Assembly: GCA_020055645.1 (NCBI GenBank)
Contig: CM034546.1
Location: forward strand, 11,036,001 to 11,100,000
Length of the DNA: 64,000 nucleotides
Source of the DNA: Tomocerus qinae
Taxonomy: Eukaryota; Arthropoda; Collembola; Entomobryomorpha; Tomoceridae
Reading direction: 5' to 3'
Shown here: piece by piece, positions 1-9,686 of the stretch
Layout: every line of letters begins with the position of its first letter
Position numbering within the stretch: the stretch's first letter is position 1
The notes under the pieces: model-generated
What the model saw: the letters and a program-made list of their open reading frames with translations, nothing else
Database searches by the model: none
What the model was told of the DNA's origin: nothing
Made by a program: the position numbers and the translations under genes

Positions 1-835
1 TTTGACCACTGTGCGACTTTATCATGGGATTTCGCCACTTTGCGGTTTTATCATGTCATTTGACAACTGTGCCGTTATGTCATGTGATTTGACCACTGTG
101 CCGTTATGTCATGTGGTTTGACCACTGTGTTGTTATATCATCTGATTTGACCACTGTGCGGTTTTATCATGTGATTTAACCACTGTGCGGTTTTATTATT
201 TGATTTGACCACAGTGTGGATTTATCATGTGATTTGACCACTATGCGGATTTATTATGTGATTTGGCCACAGTGTGGAATTATTTTATGATTTGACCACA
301 GTGTGGATTTATCATGTGACTAGCCCACTGTGCGGTTTTATCATGTGATTTGACCACTGTGCGCCTTTATCATGCGATTTGACCACTGTGCGGTTTTATC
401 ATGTGATTTGACTACTGTGTCGTTATGTCATGTGATTTGACCACTGTATTGTTATGTCATGTGATTTGACTACTGTGTCGTTATGTCATGTGATTTGACC
501 ACTGTGTTGTTATGTCATGTGATTTGACCACGGTGTTGTTATGTCATGTGATTTGACTACTGTGTCGTTATGTCATGTGATTTGACCACTGTGCTGTTAT
601 GTCATGTGATTTGACTACTGTGTCGTTACGTCATGTGATTTGACCACTGTGTTGTTATGTCATGTGATTTGACTACTGTGTCGTTATGTCATGTGATTTG
701 ACCACTGTGCTGTTATGTCATGTGTCATGTCAATTAACCATCATGGGTATTTGCAATGTCCATTAACCGTTGTGCGCATGTGTCATGTCAAACCATTTTA
801 TTTTCCATATGAAATTCTGCCCACTGTGCACATTT
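1..835. repeat. 29-bp minisatellite with two unit families
   Basis: A tandem array of a 29-bp unit that reads roughly gatttgaccactgtg followed by a variable 14-bp tail. From 1 to about 400 most tails read cggttttatcatgt. From about 400 to 745 they read tcgttatgtcatgt or ttgttatgtcatgt. In the second part the gactactgtgtcg and gaccactgtgttg forms alternate, so the working period is 58 bp. The last ~90 bases are degenerate units. The array continues off the left edge. Confidence 0.93.
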
Positions 836-844
836 TTTCTTGTC

Positions 845-965
845 GATCTGTTACCGATCATGATCGATAACAGATCGGATCGATAGCGATCGGATCGATA
901 GGCGATCGGATCGACAACGATCGATCGATAAGAGATCGAAATCAATAGTGATCGTTAAGAGATCG
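845..965. repeat. GATC/CGAT-rich low-complexity patch
   Basis: About 120 bases made largely of overlapping gatcgat, gatcggatcgat and agatcg words, a degenerate tandem of about 15 bp. It lies between the minisatellite and the LINE fragment. No gene is visible in it; a 60-codon open frame across it on the minus strand is repeat-derived. Confidence 0.8.
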
Positions 966-969
966 TTAG

Positions 970-2475
970 CCAGCACTACTGCGAACTAAAAGCCAAGCAA
1001 GCCCAAGCGAAGCTATTTCAATGCAGAAGGGCCCTGGGAAAATCCTGGGGACTTTCTCCCAAAACTACAAGTTGGCTGTACACTGCTGTGGTGAGACCAG
1101 CCCTTGCCTACGGCATTGGAGTTTGGATTACTGCAGTGGATAATGGACAACGAATGAAAATCCTAGGGGCAGTACAACGTACAGCACTGTTAATGACGAC
1201 AGGAGCTATGCGCAGTACTCCCACAGCGGCATTGGAATGCATTGTAGGCATTCCACCGTTGGATGTATATTTAAAAGAAATGGCAGTGTCAATTTCGGCC
1301 CGATTGCGCAACACTGGGCAATGGCTATATTGGCAAGGTCGAGGCAGTAGTAATCGCACAAACCATGTGGATTTACTAACAAAACTCTGGGGGGAGATTC
1401 CTGGATTAGCACTTCCATGGGAAGCAATTCCTAAGGCGGGGCTGACCAGAAATCACCTACCGACATGGACGGGGGTCGATGAGTCATTTGACGTGAAAAT
1501 GATTCTGGAACCATCAGACAGGCGTGCAATATACTATACTGATGGGTCTAGAATCAATGAACATACAGGATCGGCTGCAGTGCTTTTTCTCCCGGATGGG
1601 GTGCAAGAAATTGTACAGCCACTTGGGAGTTACAGTACTGTCTTCCAATCGGAAGTATATGCTATAATGATGGCCGTAAATGGACTAATCGACAAAGATT
1701 GGGACAACGAGGCCGTAATTTATAGCGACTCAAGGAGTGCCATTCAAGCGCTGAGAGCAGATACCACCGTGTCTGCCTTAGTCCTTGAGTGCTCTCAAAC
1801 AATAGCAAGAGCAAATGGAAACATTACTCTGCACTGGGTACCCAGTCATACTGGTATACCAGGTAACGACAAAGTCGACGAATTAGCGAAAGAAGCGGCA
1901 GGGACTACACCTTGTGGGCCTGAGCCGTTTCTGGCGCTCTCAACAAAATGTCTAAAAACAATGATTGGGAGCTGGGCCTTGGCTCAGCATTCCAAAACCT
2001 GGAAGGAGAGGAATGACTGTCGACAGACAAATTTTTCTGCCCACTCCTAAGAGGGTGATCAGTAAATACTGTCGAAGTCTAAAAAAGGAGTCTTTACGGG
2101 CTCTCGTACATATGGTTACAGGTCATGGTTACCTAGCAAAGTATGTAAAAAACATCAGGGGGCAGGGGTCTGCTCTTTGTCCACATTGTGGCTTAGAGGA
2201 TGAGACATCAGTTCACCTGGTGGCATTTTGCCCGCGATACGCAATGGTAAGGAACTTGTATACGGGTTACTGCGTGATTCCGACTAACACACTCTCTGAG
2301 ATACCCTTTTCTTCAATGCTAAGGTTCTATATCATGGCTAGTCGAAAAGAAGGTTAACCCTACAGTAACCTGTACCGAGGAGTTGGCAATGGACCAGCTT
2401 TTGTGGCCTGCGCCTTGGACGGCATATCGTATCTATAGTATGTCGTTCACCACTTATAACAGAACAGAACAGAAC
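970..2475 (+). mobile_element. 5'-truncated LINE (I/Jockey superfamily, RNase H-bearing)
   Basis: The 3' portion of a non-LTR retrotransposon. It opens inside the reverse transcriptase thumb region and continues through RNase H and a C-terminal zinc-knuckle-like motif. The 3' UTR ends in short aacag repeats (about 2459-2474). Its protein aligns by eye with the LINE at 9687-12055 over the whole length, but the two differ at many residues, so they are different subfamilies. It abuts the start of the duplicated block at about 2476. I found no target duplication. Confidence 0.88.
974..2357 (+). pseudogene. LINE ORF2 3' part: RT thumb, RNase H, CCHC
   Basis: Coding begins near 974, upstream of the first ATG, because the peptide before 1088 matches the corresponding LINE region at about 11150. 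RNase H signatures follow in order: YTDGSRI (about 1537), SEVYAIMMA (about 1650), YSDSRSA (about 1721) and WVPSHTGIPGND (about 1837). One small indel near 2022-2030 moves the frame, after which the protein continues to a CPHC...H...C motif near 2187-2232 and stops at 2357. With the truncated 5' end and the frameshift it cannot make an active enzyme. Confidence 0.85.
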
Positions 2476-2658
2476 TGGGTGGATGCACGTTCTATTGATT
2501 AATTATTTACCTTGAAAATTGCAGGAATATATATCAGCCGTTCATGCTTGATTATTCACTAAAGTCAATTCAATTCTTAAGACATTAGTATTTGAACTTG
2601 AATAAGTAATCTTATATCTTATCAAAAACAAGGTGTATTTGAAATAACAGAATTAAAA

Positions 2659-3847
2659 ATGCTACTTTTGTCCAAACTAATTTTAATTGTTCTGTCTGTC
2701 TTTAATTTCACATTCTGTTCGGGAAAAGATTACAAACCTAACGAAACTCATAAAACAATCTTTGAACAACTATTTAATGATCATTGTGATCGAAGAATTC
2801 GCCCTGCAGGTTCTCTTGAGAGTAAAGACAATTTCGCAATTATTACTGTAGACCTAATTGTGACTAATATCGAATTTCTAGACGAATCGAAATTGGATTA
2901 TGGAGTTGAACTTTATTTTCGTCAGTCAAACGTGGAACGACAATAGACTACAATACAACGTGACTAGCCTAAATTTTCGAAATAAGAAAATCAATTATTT
3001 AACAGTGGGTGACCGGAGTAAAATCTGGGAACCCAACTTAAGTTTTGTGAATTCAAAAGTTGGTTTTGTACAAGATGTGTTGGCCCCGGATAACTACATA
3101 CGGATCTTTCCAGACGGACAAGTCCAAACGAGCTACCGTGTCTATCTGAAGTTAAGTTGTTCTGTCAATTTGAAGAGATATCCTTTCGACAACCCGGCTT
3201 GTCCCCTGATTATAGAATCTTTTGCGTTTTCTATGGACGAACTTGAAGTTCGATGGAAAGATCATTCACCAGTGCAAACAAACAATATAAGTATGCCCCA
3301 TTTTATACTAAAGAATATATCAACACCTTACTGCACTTCAACAACTTCCACCGGAAGGTACTCTTGTATAAAACTACTATTTCACCTGGAACGACAACTA
3401 TCTTCATACCTTCTCCAGATTTATGTCCCAAGCTCGCTAGTTGTTTTTATTTCATGGATTGCATTTTGGATGGGAAAATCAAATTTTGAAGCTAGAAACG
3501 GTCTGGGAGTCACTACTGTACTCACAATAATCACACAAGTTCACGGCGTCAACCAAAATTCGCCTTCTGTCTCGTACATAAGGGCCGTCGACATTTTTAC
3601 ATTTACTTGTAAGGCATTTGTCATTATTGCTCTCTTGGAATCATCACTAGCTTGTCAGTTACACAGACTACGACGAAAACGACGACTATCTCAAATTTTT
3701 ACATGTGCAATTTCACCTTGGAGAAAGCGTTCAGTTTTTACAATCAATAAAATTGACTGCTGGGCTAGATTTGTTTTTCCAAGTGCATTTACTATTTTCA
3801 ATGCAGTATATTGGATTTACTATCTGGGCACATGTGAGACTGTTTGA
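2659..3847 (+). pseudogene. Cys-loop ligand-gated ion channel subunit, copy 1 (frameshifted)
   Basis: Intronless gene of about 390 codons. It shows a signal peptide (residues 1-21), an extracellular domain with the motif DYGVELYF, and a Cys-loop of exactly 13 residues between cysteines (CSVNLKRYPFDNPAC, about 3158-3202). M1 is YVPSSLVVFISWIAFWM, M2 is GLGVTTVLTIIT, M3 is TFTCKAFVIIALLE, and M4 lies near the stop (FVFPSAFTIFNAVYW). The M3-M4 loop is short and basic. The usual P-A-R before M2 in anion channels reads E-A-R. The family match is to arthropod chloride channels of the pHCl/Hodor-like type. The frame shifts once, near 2928-2935, where family alignment expects FRQ-x-WND and the DNA has a net +1 bases. 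Everything else is open. It could be a pseudogene, a retrocopy or a gene using frameshifting; pseudogene is simplest. Confidence 0.8.
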
Positions 3848-3947
3848 ATTGAAAATCAAATTCTAGTGCAACATTTCTTAAACATCTGGTAGAAATCAAA
3901 ATAGGTACTTACAGTTGAATTTAATCTTTATTTATTATTCTGCCTTT

Positions 3948-4440
3948 AGCTTTATATATTATACTTCATGTATTTTAATGTTAAATATAAAGCGTGGTAA
4001 TAGTAAAATTAACTTAAAGTTAGATTACTTAATTCAAAATGCACACATTAAAACTGCTAAATATTAACGCTTCGATATTATTTACCGAACATGTATTCGA
4101 TCACCTAAAATATAATAAATTACGCCATGGTGATTGGAGCGTCAAAACCATCAACAAATTATTATCCTCAGTACACTCATGGATTTGAAATAACATCCTA
4201 TTAAACAAACCGCAAAAGTCCATAAATTAATAAAATTCTAACTTGTTAGAACCCAAGCTGGGAATTACTTAATTTATCAACAATCGCTATAATACTTTTA
4301 CATTGATTAGTTCTATGTGACATAATTAATTCTAATATCAAGTGCAATGACGCAAGATATTTTTGAAGACTCTCCAAGCAAAGAAAACTCACAGCAACAT
4401 ACTTTGTAAATAAATGTTATAAGTAATACCAATATATATG
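3948..4440. other. Noncoding 3' flank of channel copy 1
   Basis: AT-rich sequence without a supported gene. The segment agcgtggtaatagtaaaatt near 3991 recurs at 12060 in block copy 2, just outside the LINE inserted there. About 44 bases between ctgcc and aagcgtgg (3947-3990) are present here but absent from copy 2. Confidence 0.6.
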
Positions 4441-4735
4441 ATAGCTACATAGTTCAGTTTACTATATGATAGCCAGTTTCAATGGCTTCTATCCGAGGTA
4501 ATAAAAACGACAAATGCATAGCAATAACTTTTCCATCCTATATTTATTTTGTTCACTGTATCTCTTTTACCATAGCATCTACCGCATCTTATTACGTATT
4601 AGTAAAATATTTGCAGGTAGATATTTAAATGGATGCATATTTCTAAATGTGTTGATATTTTGGGCTGGCATTACTTGGGCTAGTCAGACACTGGATTATT
4701 TACAACCCCATATAAAGACCGTAAAATAGGTGATG
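4440..4735 (+). repeat. Degenerate extra copy of the peptide-gene upstream region
   Basis: The stretch around tttgcaggtagatatttaaa, ending in ttataaccc-like and cgtaaaat words, is a weak match to 5400-5620 and 12170-12400, which lie upstream of the two peptide genes. It appears to be an older third copy of that distal upstream sequence. A 71-codon open frame here has no recognisable protein similarity. Confidence 0.5.
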
Positions 4736-5384
4736 CCAGACTAAATTACGATTTTAAGCTTTTTTTGGCAAAAATTTTTTTAAACATTAACTTGGGAAAA
4801 ATTTTGCGGAAAGGATAGTCTAAATATTTAGGTCTGTTACAGCCACTTTGCTTAAAATGTAACCTAAGTTATTATTTAAGCTAAACGTCATTCAAACCTA
4901 TTATTTTGGTAAACAATCGGTCTAAATTATTTGGTCTAAAATAGTCAAAATTATTTAGTCTTAAATGTGCTCTAAGCGAAATTCGACCCAATTTTTTGTC
5001 TGAAAAACAGTCTAATTTGTGCTAAAATGCAGTAAACTATTTTCCGACATTTATTAGGTGATCCCATGAAAATATCAAATGCTACTAAAGGTCACGCTAA
5101 ATCAATTCTCTACTTTAGGCTATACCGTAAGGCACTATATTTCTTATTTTAAAATGTTTTTCACTTATTTTTAGTACTTAGTTTCCTTTTGTAGTTTCAA
5201 GTTTTTATTTTGACATTTATTAATACTTTTTTTACTGTTTATGGGGTACTTAATAATTAATTATTTTAAGGTTTTAGAGTAATTAATTATATGGGGCTTG
5301 ATCATAATCATTCATAGTAAATCGCAAGAAATAGATTGAAATGGATGCCAGATACACGCACGGCAGAAGGTACTGCTATAATTA
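4736..5384. other. Noncoding, copy-1-specific sequence with gtctaaat words
   Basis: AT-rich sequence with scattered repeats of gtctaaat, tagtctaaa and ttatttgg around 4800-5040. It has no counterpart in block copy 2, so it is an insertion in copy 1 or a deletion in copy 2. No gene is seen. Confidence 0.5.
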
Positions 5385-6033
5385 ACTACATTAATTTTCA
5401 GAATAATTATTAAAACTGTTCCAAATAATTACGCATCGATAATGTTTACCTTATGCATTAATTCGGTGGAATATTTGCATTTTTCCAGATGAAAGTTTAA
5501 GTGGGCGGCATGTATGTTTTCGTTGATATTCTTTGGTGGCGTTACTTCTATTATCCAGAAACTGGTTTAGTTATAACCCCGTATGAAAACGAATTACCTA
5601 TATTAAAAGTCGTTTTAAATTAAAATTTTTCTTTAGTTTTCTGCTGCCTTAAAATTGATTGACCAATGCCCATAAAATTTATAGACACTTCAATATGGCA
5701 AGCGAATGATTTAAAAATTCTGCCTATCAAAGCTGTACTTACACAAAAACCAATAAAATCATATCGACATTTATTTTTTATTTTGATAAACTTTGCACCT
5801 GCAATTCCTGAATCGTATGGAGTCAATTTAATTACAAACATACCTCAGCATAAAAATTTCATTCTAAACAGAAAAACAAAATTCCACAACAATCCACGTG
5901 CATAATTATTCTCAAAAAAAACCTTCAAACAATCATAAGGTTAATGATACATTTATTATATTCAAACTTCTAATTTGGTATAATTGACAATTGTGAGGAT
6001 TAAAAGCTCAATTATCTGTGTTTGTCATTGACT
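5385..6033 (+). repeat. Shared distal upstream region of peptide gene 1
   Basis: Matches 12125-12780 upstream of peptide gene 2, including attataaccccgtatgaaaa (5571 here; 12319 in copy 2) and acaaaattccacaacaatcc-like sequence near 5876. The open frames seen on both strands (5620-5905) are not kept in copy 2, so they are unlikely to be genes. Confidence 0.65.
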
Positions 6034-6624
6034 CAGTATACAAAATTTACCAATTTTTTGGATATTTTACCATCACAGTGGTAAAAATAAACTTGATGGT
6101 AAAATGCATTTAGTGGTATAAATGGTAAATTTTAGCGATTGATTAGACAGTTTAGTACAGATACAATAAATTTCCTAAATTATGGGTTTTAAAAACTTTA
6201 TTTTCCATGAAATATTTCCAATTAGACCCTTGGTAAATCAAACTAATCCAATTTATTTGATTGTCCACTGAAATTTATAAGAATGCTACTGAAACTAATG
6301 CATTTAGCATCGCCAAATTAAAATTGATATGAATGTGCCAATTTAATTGCCATTAATTTCTCAATCGGAAATAAGGGCTATTAGTGAATGTTGAATCCAA
6401 ACCTGAATAATGAACACTTATCAATTTGTGGCAGGAATCATCAGCTGCTAAGCTATTTTATACTTTCTGAGTTTTTTATACAAAACTTCAACACGAAACT
6501 TAAATGAAACTATTTTTTATCATTTATACCACCTAAAATTACTTTTTAGGAAGTGGTATATAATGTCAAATACCAATAAAAACCACTTACCACTGGTAAG
6601 TGGTAAATGGTATTTTGTACACTG
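6034..6624. mobile_element. 591-bp inverted-repeat (MITE-like) insertion
   Basis: Present in block copy 1 and missing at the matching place in copy 2. The left end reads cagtatacaaaatttacca. The reverse complement of the right end reads cagtgtacaaaataccattt. So it has imperfect terminal inverted repeats starting CAGTRTACAAAAT. Near the right end is a perfect palindrome, accacttacca-c-tggtaagtggt (6582-6604). I see no coding sequence and no clear target duplication, so the superfamily is not assigned. Confidence 0.65.
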
Positions 6625-6819
6625 TTTATTATATAGCACCACTGACACAATAGTCGATTGAAGTTTGGTTTTAGGAATTGATATAAAAATATTAGTATTT
6701 GTAAACAAAGCTAATTCAGAATTCACGATAAACAACGCAATTATTATATAGGCAGACATTGCCAAGGATAATGGATCAATAAAATCCTGTTTACATTACT
6801 AATTGTCTGTGAAAATCCG

Positions 6820-6827
6820 TATAAATA
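6820..6827 (+). promoter_or_regulatory. TATA box of peptide gene 1
   Basis: TATAAATA lies 105 bases before the ATG. The same word lies exactly 105 bases before the ATG of peptide gene 2 (12920-12927). The following ~80 bases, including ttactggcatacactcatcg, are also conserved between copies, consistent with a shared core promoter and 5' UTR. Confidence 0.75.
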
Positions 6828-6924
6828 GACCAATTTAAACATCTTACTGGCATACACTCATCGACAACTCTCAGAGAACTAGCTCAATCGACTTGGAGAT
6901 ATCTTTAATTTCTGCCAATTAAAA

Positions 6925-7158
6925 ATGAAACTTGTCGTGGCTTTCTACTTGGCGCTACTTGTTTTTGTGGCTGTCCAAACAGAAATTTTGGCTGCAGATG
7001 GTAAGTTTACAAATTGCATACTAAATTATATTTTTTACTAAGTAACATTTTTGAATGATGAGTATATTGCCACTAAATAATATCAACTATTTTTATTAGC
7101 CAACAAGACTGCCGAAGACGCTAAGGGGAGAGGAATGTTGAATTGGGGAAAACGTTAG
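6925..7158 (+). CDS. Secreted amidated small peptide precursor, copy 1
   Basis: Two coding exons: 6925-7000 and 7100-7158. The 99-bp intron is GTAAGT...TTTTATTAG and splits a GCC codon. The product is 44 residues. Residues 1 to about 23 are a clear signal peptide (MKLVVAFYLALLVF...). The remaining 21 start about ADANKTAEDA and end GRGMLNWGKR, followed directly by the stop. A C-terminal GKR is a standard amidation plus dibasic processing signal, which would leave ...GMLNW-amide. A cut after the upstream arginine would release GMLNW-amide alone. Copy 2 keeps exon lengths, phase and the whole C-terminus, which supports function. I do not recognise the family; W-amide ends occur in MIP and AKH peptides but the rest does not match. 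Neuropeptide, gut peptide or defence peptide are all possible. Confidence 0.82.
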
Positions 7159-7615
7159 TAGCAAGTCGCCCCTACATGACTTTCGATATCTGCCCTCACG
7201 GACTATCCGAATTTTAAAATATATACATATTCTGAATTATTAAAACTTTATTTTGTTAACTTTCGCAATTCCGTAATGTGACAAATAAATCAGCATTCTG
7301 AACGATTTAGCTACATAATATGCGGAATCTATTTTGTACAACCCTTATCACGAAGTTAATAATTTAAATGAAAATTGCTTTTAATTCCTAAGAAAAATGG
7401 AAAAAATTGAAACTTACATATAAAAACATTTGGTAAGCGTCTCTATTGGTTGTAATAATCGATCATCGGTAAGTAATAATAATGTAATCATCAAATAATA
7501 ATAATTTCATCATAAACGACTAACGATAAAGCCACAAAACATACATGACTTCTGCATATTACAGACGCATGATTTTTGATACAATTTCAAAAATACATTT
7601 CAATATCAGATGATG
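7159..7615. other. 3' flank of peptide gene 1, homologous to copy 2
   Basis: The 3' UTR (about 40 conserved bases after the stop) contains an AATAAA-like signal near 7283. Homology with 13254-13610 continues through the actaacgataaa and acagacgcat words to about 7610, which marks the end of the duplicated block. No gene is seen. Confidence 0.6.
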
Positions 7616-8235
7616 CGGTTAGAACGACCAAGGCATGTTTTTCATGTTAGTTGTGATTGATTTTGCCTATTTTTGAACTTGGCCTTGGTTTACATATCCG
7701 CACACACAAACACCACGTATTGAACATATAAATGTTTCGGGTAGTTAATTACCTGGAGCCGCATTAGAACTATACCATAGTCATTTTATTTCGCAATCAT
7801 GTCATATATGACAATTTTACAGCACCTTTTCACTATTGTCATATGTACAGAATGATTAGTTGATGAGGGCAATGTACTTACATCCCAGTAATATTTTTTT
7901 GAGTCAATTTTGTGAACTGAGTATCAATTATGTAGGTCGCCATAATAAAAATGTACACATTTGAATGAAACGAACAGTAAAACTTAAACGTCAAAGCATA
8001 AAATTTTATCCAGGAAAATATAGAAGATATCTAGATAGAGGGATGAGTAATATTGATAGTAATGCTTTATGTGATATCCACAAGAATACAAAAGATAGAT
8101 TTCCTAATGGTGGAGGATTGGAAATAAAAAATCACTTTCACTGTCACTACGCGTTATTTCTAAAGTACTATTCCTTTAAATGGACAATAACGCTTGTAAT
8201 TACCAAAGAGAGATTGTATGCCAGTCATGATATTT
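7616..8235. other. Spacer between block copies
   Basis: Unique AT-rich sequence leading into block copy 2. A 99-codon open frame (7965-8264, + strand) runs into the duplicated boundary and encodes a basic protein with no motif I recognise and no signal peptide. I leave it as an unproven open frame. The corresponding place in copy 1 is occupied by the LINE 3' end. Confidence 0.5.
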
Positions 8236-8420
8236 ATTGGGTGTATGCACGTGCTATTGATTAATTATTTACCTTGAAAATTGCAGGAATATATATCAGC
8301 CGTTCATGCTTGATTATTCACGAAATTCAATTCAATTCTCAAGACATTAGTATTTGAACTTGAATAAGTAATCTTATATCTTATCAAAAACAAGGTGTAT
8401 TTGAAATAACAGAATTAAAA

Positions 8421-9583
8421 ATGCTACTTTTTTCCAAACTAATTTTAATTGTTCTGTCTGTCTTTAATTTCACATTCTGTTCGGGAAAAGATTACAAACC
8501 TAACGAAACTCATAAAACAATCTTTGAACAACTATTTAATGATCATTATGATCGAAGAATTCGCCCTGCAGGTTCTCTTGAGAGTAAAGACAATTTCACA
8601 ATTATTACTGTAGACCTAATGGTGACTAATATCGAATTTCTAGACGAATCGAAATTGGATTATGGAGTTGAACTTTATTTTCGTCAGTCAAACGTGCAAC
8701 GACAATAGACTACAATACAACGTGACTAGCCTAAATTTTCGAAATAAGAAAATCAATTATTTAGCAGTGGGTGACCGGAGTAAAATCTGGGAACCCAACT
8801 TAAGCTTTGTTAATTCAAAAGTTGGTTTTGTACAAGATGTGTTGGCCCCGGATAACTACATACGGATCTTTCCAGACGGACAAGTCCAAACGAGCTACCG
8901 TGTCTATCTGAAGTTAAGTTGTTCTGTCAATTTGAAGAGATATCCTTTCGACACCCCGGCTTGTCCGCTGATTATAGAATCTTTTGCGTTTTCTATGGAC
9001 GAACTTGAAGTTCGATGGAAACAACATTCACCAGTGCAAACAAACAATATAAGTATGCCCCATTTTATATTAAAGAATATATCAACACCTTACTGCACTT
9101 CAACAACTTCCACCGGAAGGTACTCTTGTATAAATCTACTATTTCACCTGGAACGACAACTATCTTCATACCTTCTCCAGATTTATGTCCCAAGCTCGCT
9201 AGTTGTTTTTATTTCATGGATTGTATTTTGGATGGGAAAATCAAATTTTGAAGCTACTCACAATAATCACACAAGTTCACGGCGTCAACCAAAATTCGCC
9301 TTCTGTCTCTTACATAAGGGCCGTCGAATATTTTACATTTACTTGTACGGCATTTGTCATTATTGCTCTCTTGGAATCATCACTAGCTTGTCAGTTACAC
9401 AGACTACGACGAAAACGACGACTATCTCAAATTTTTACATGTGCAATTTCACCTTGGAGTAAGCGTTCAGTTTTTACAATCAATAAAATTGACTGCTGGG
9501 CTAGATTTGTTTTTCCAAGTGCATTTACTATTTTCAATGCAGTATATTGGATTTACTATCTGGGCACATGTGAGACTGTTTGA
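8421..9583 (+). pseudogene. Cys-loop ligand-gated ion channel subunit, copy 2 (broken)
   Basis: Nearly identical to copy 1 at DNA level and likewise intronless. It shares the same frameshift (near 8690-8697). In addition, 26 bases are missing at about 9256: the DNA joins tttgaagcta directly to ctcacaataatc. This removes the start of pore helix M2 and shifts the frame, so the M2-M4 part reads in another frame (9203-9583). The conserved tryptophan of the WND motif has also become cysteine. The shared lesion means the first frameshift predates the duplication or was spread by gene conversion. The extra lesion marks this copy as non-functional. Confidence 0.85.
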
Positions 9584-9677
9584 ATTGAAAATCAAATTCT
9601 AGTGCAACAGTTCTTAAACATCTGGTAGAAATCAAAATAGGACTTACAGCTGTATTTAATCTTTACTTATTATTCTG

Positions 9678-9686
9678 CCAAGCGTG
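9678..9686. repeat. LINE target-site duplication, left
   Basis: ccaagcgtg, identical to 12056-12064 on the other side of the LINE. Block copy 1 shows the uninterrupted aagcgtggtaatag sequence at 3989. Confidence 0.85.

Larger units (their letters stand above)
2478..7610 (+). repeat. Duplicated block, copy 1 (channel + peptide)
   Basis: This interval matches 8236-13610 in the same order and orientation. The first ~1.47 kb (2478-3946 against 8236-9677) is nearly identical. The peptide gene, its promoter and its 3' flank are clearly homologous but more diverged. Copy 1 carries about 1.3 kb of extra sequence (4042-5380) and a ~590-bp insert (6034-6624) that copy 2 lacks. Copy 2 carries a LINE that copy 1 lacks. 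The difference in divergence along the block suggests gene conversion of the channel part or more than one duplication event. Confidence 0.85.

Noticed and set aside
763-945. 60-codon minus-strand open frame
   Set aside because: Lies over the minisatellite end and GATC-rich repeat.
3253-3489. Second protein in another frame of the channel gene (also 9015-9251)
   Set aside because: Shadow frame of the conserved channel coding sequence; kept only because the DNA is nearly identical between copies.
5620-5905. Opposed 70-80 codon open frames upstream of peptide gene 1
   Set aside because: Homologous sequence in block copy 2 does not keep either frame open.
6925-7158. Adipokinetic hormone or myoinhibitory peptide
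   Set aside because: NWGKR resembles the AKH end, but AKH follows the signal peptide directly and begins with Q; MIPs need a second tryptophan six residues upstream. Neither fits.
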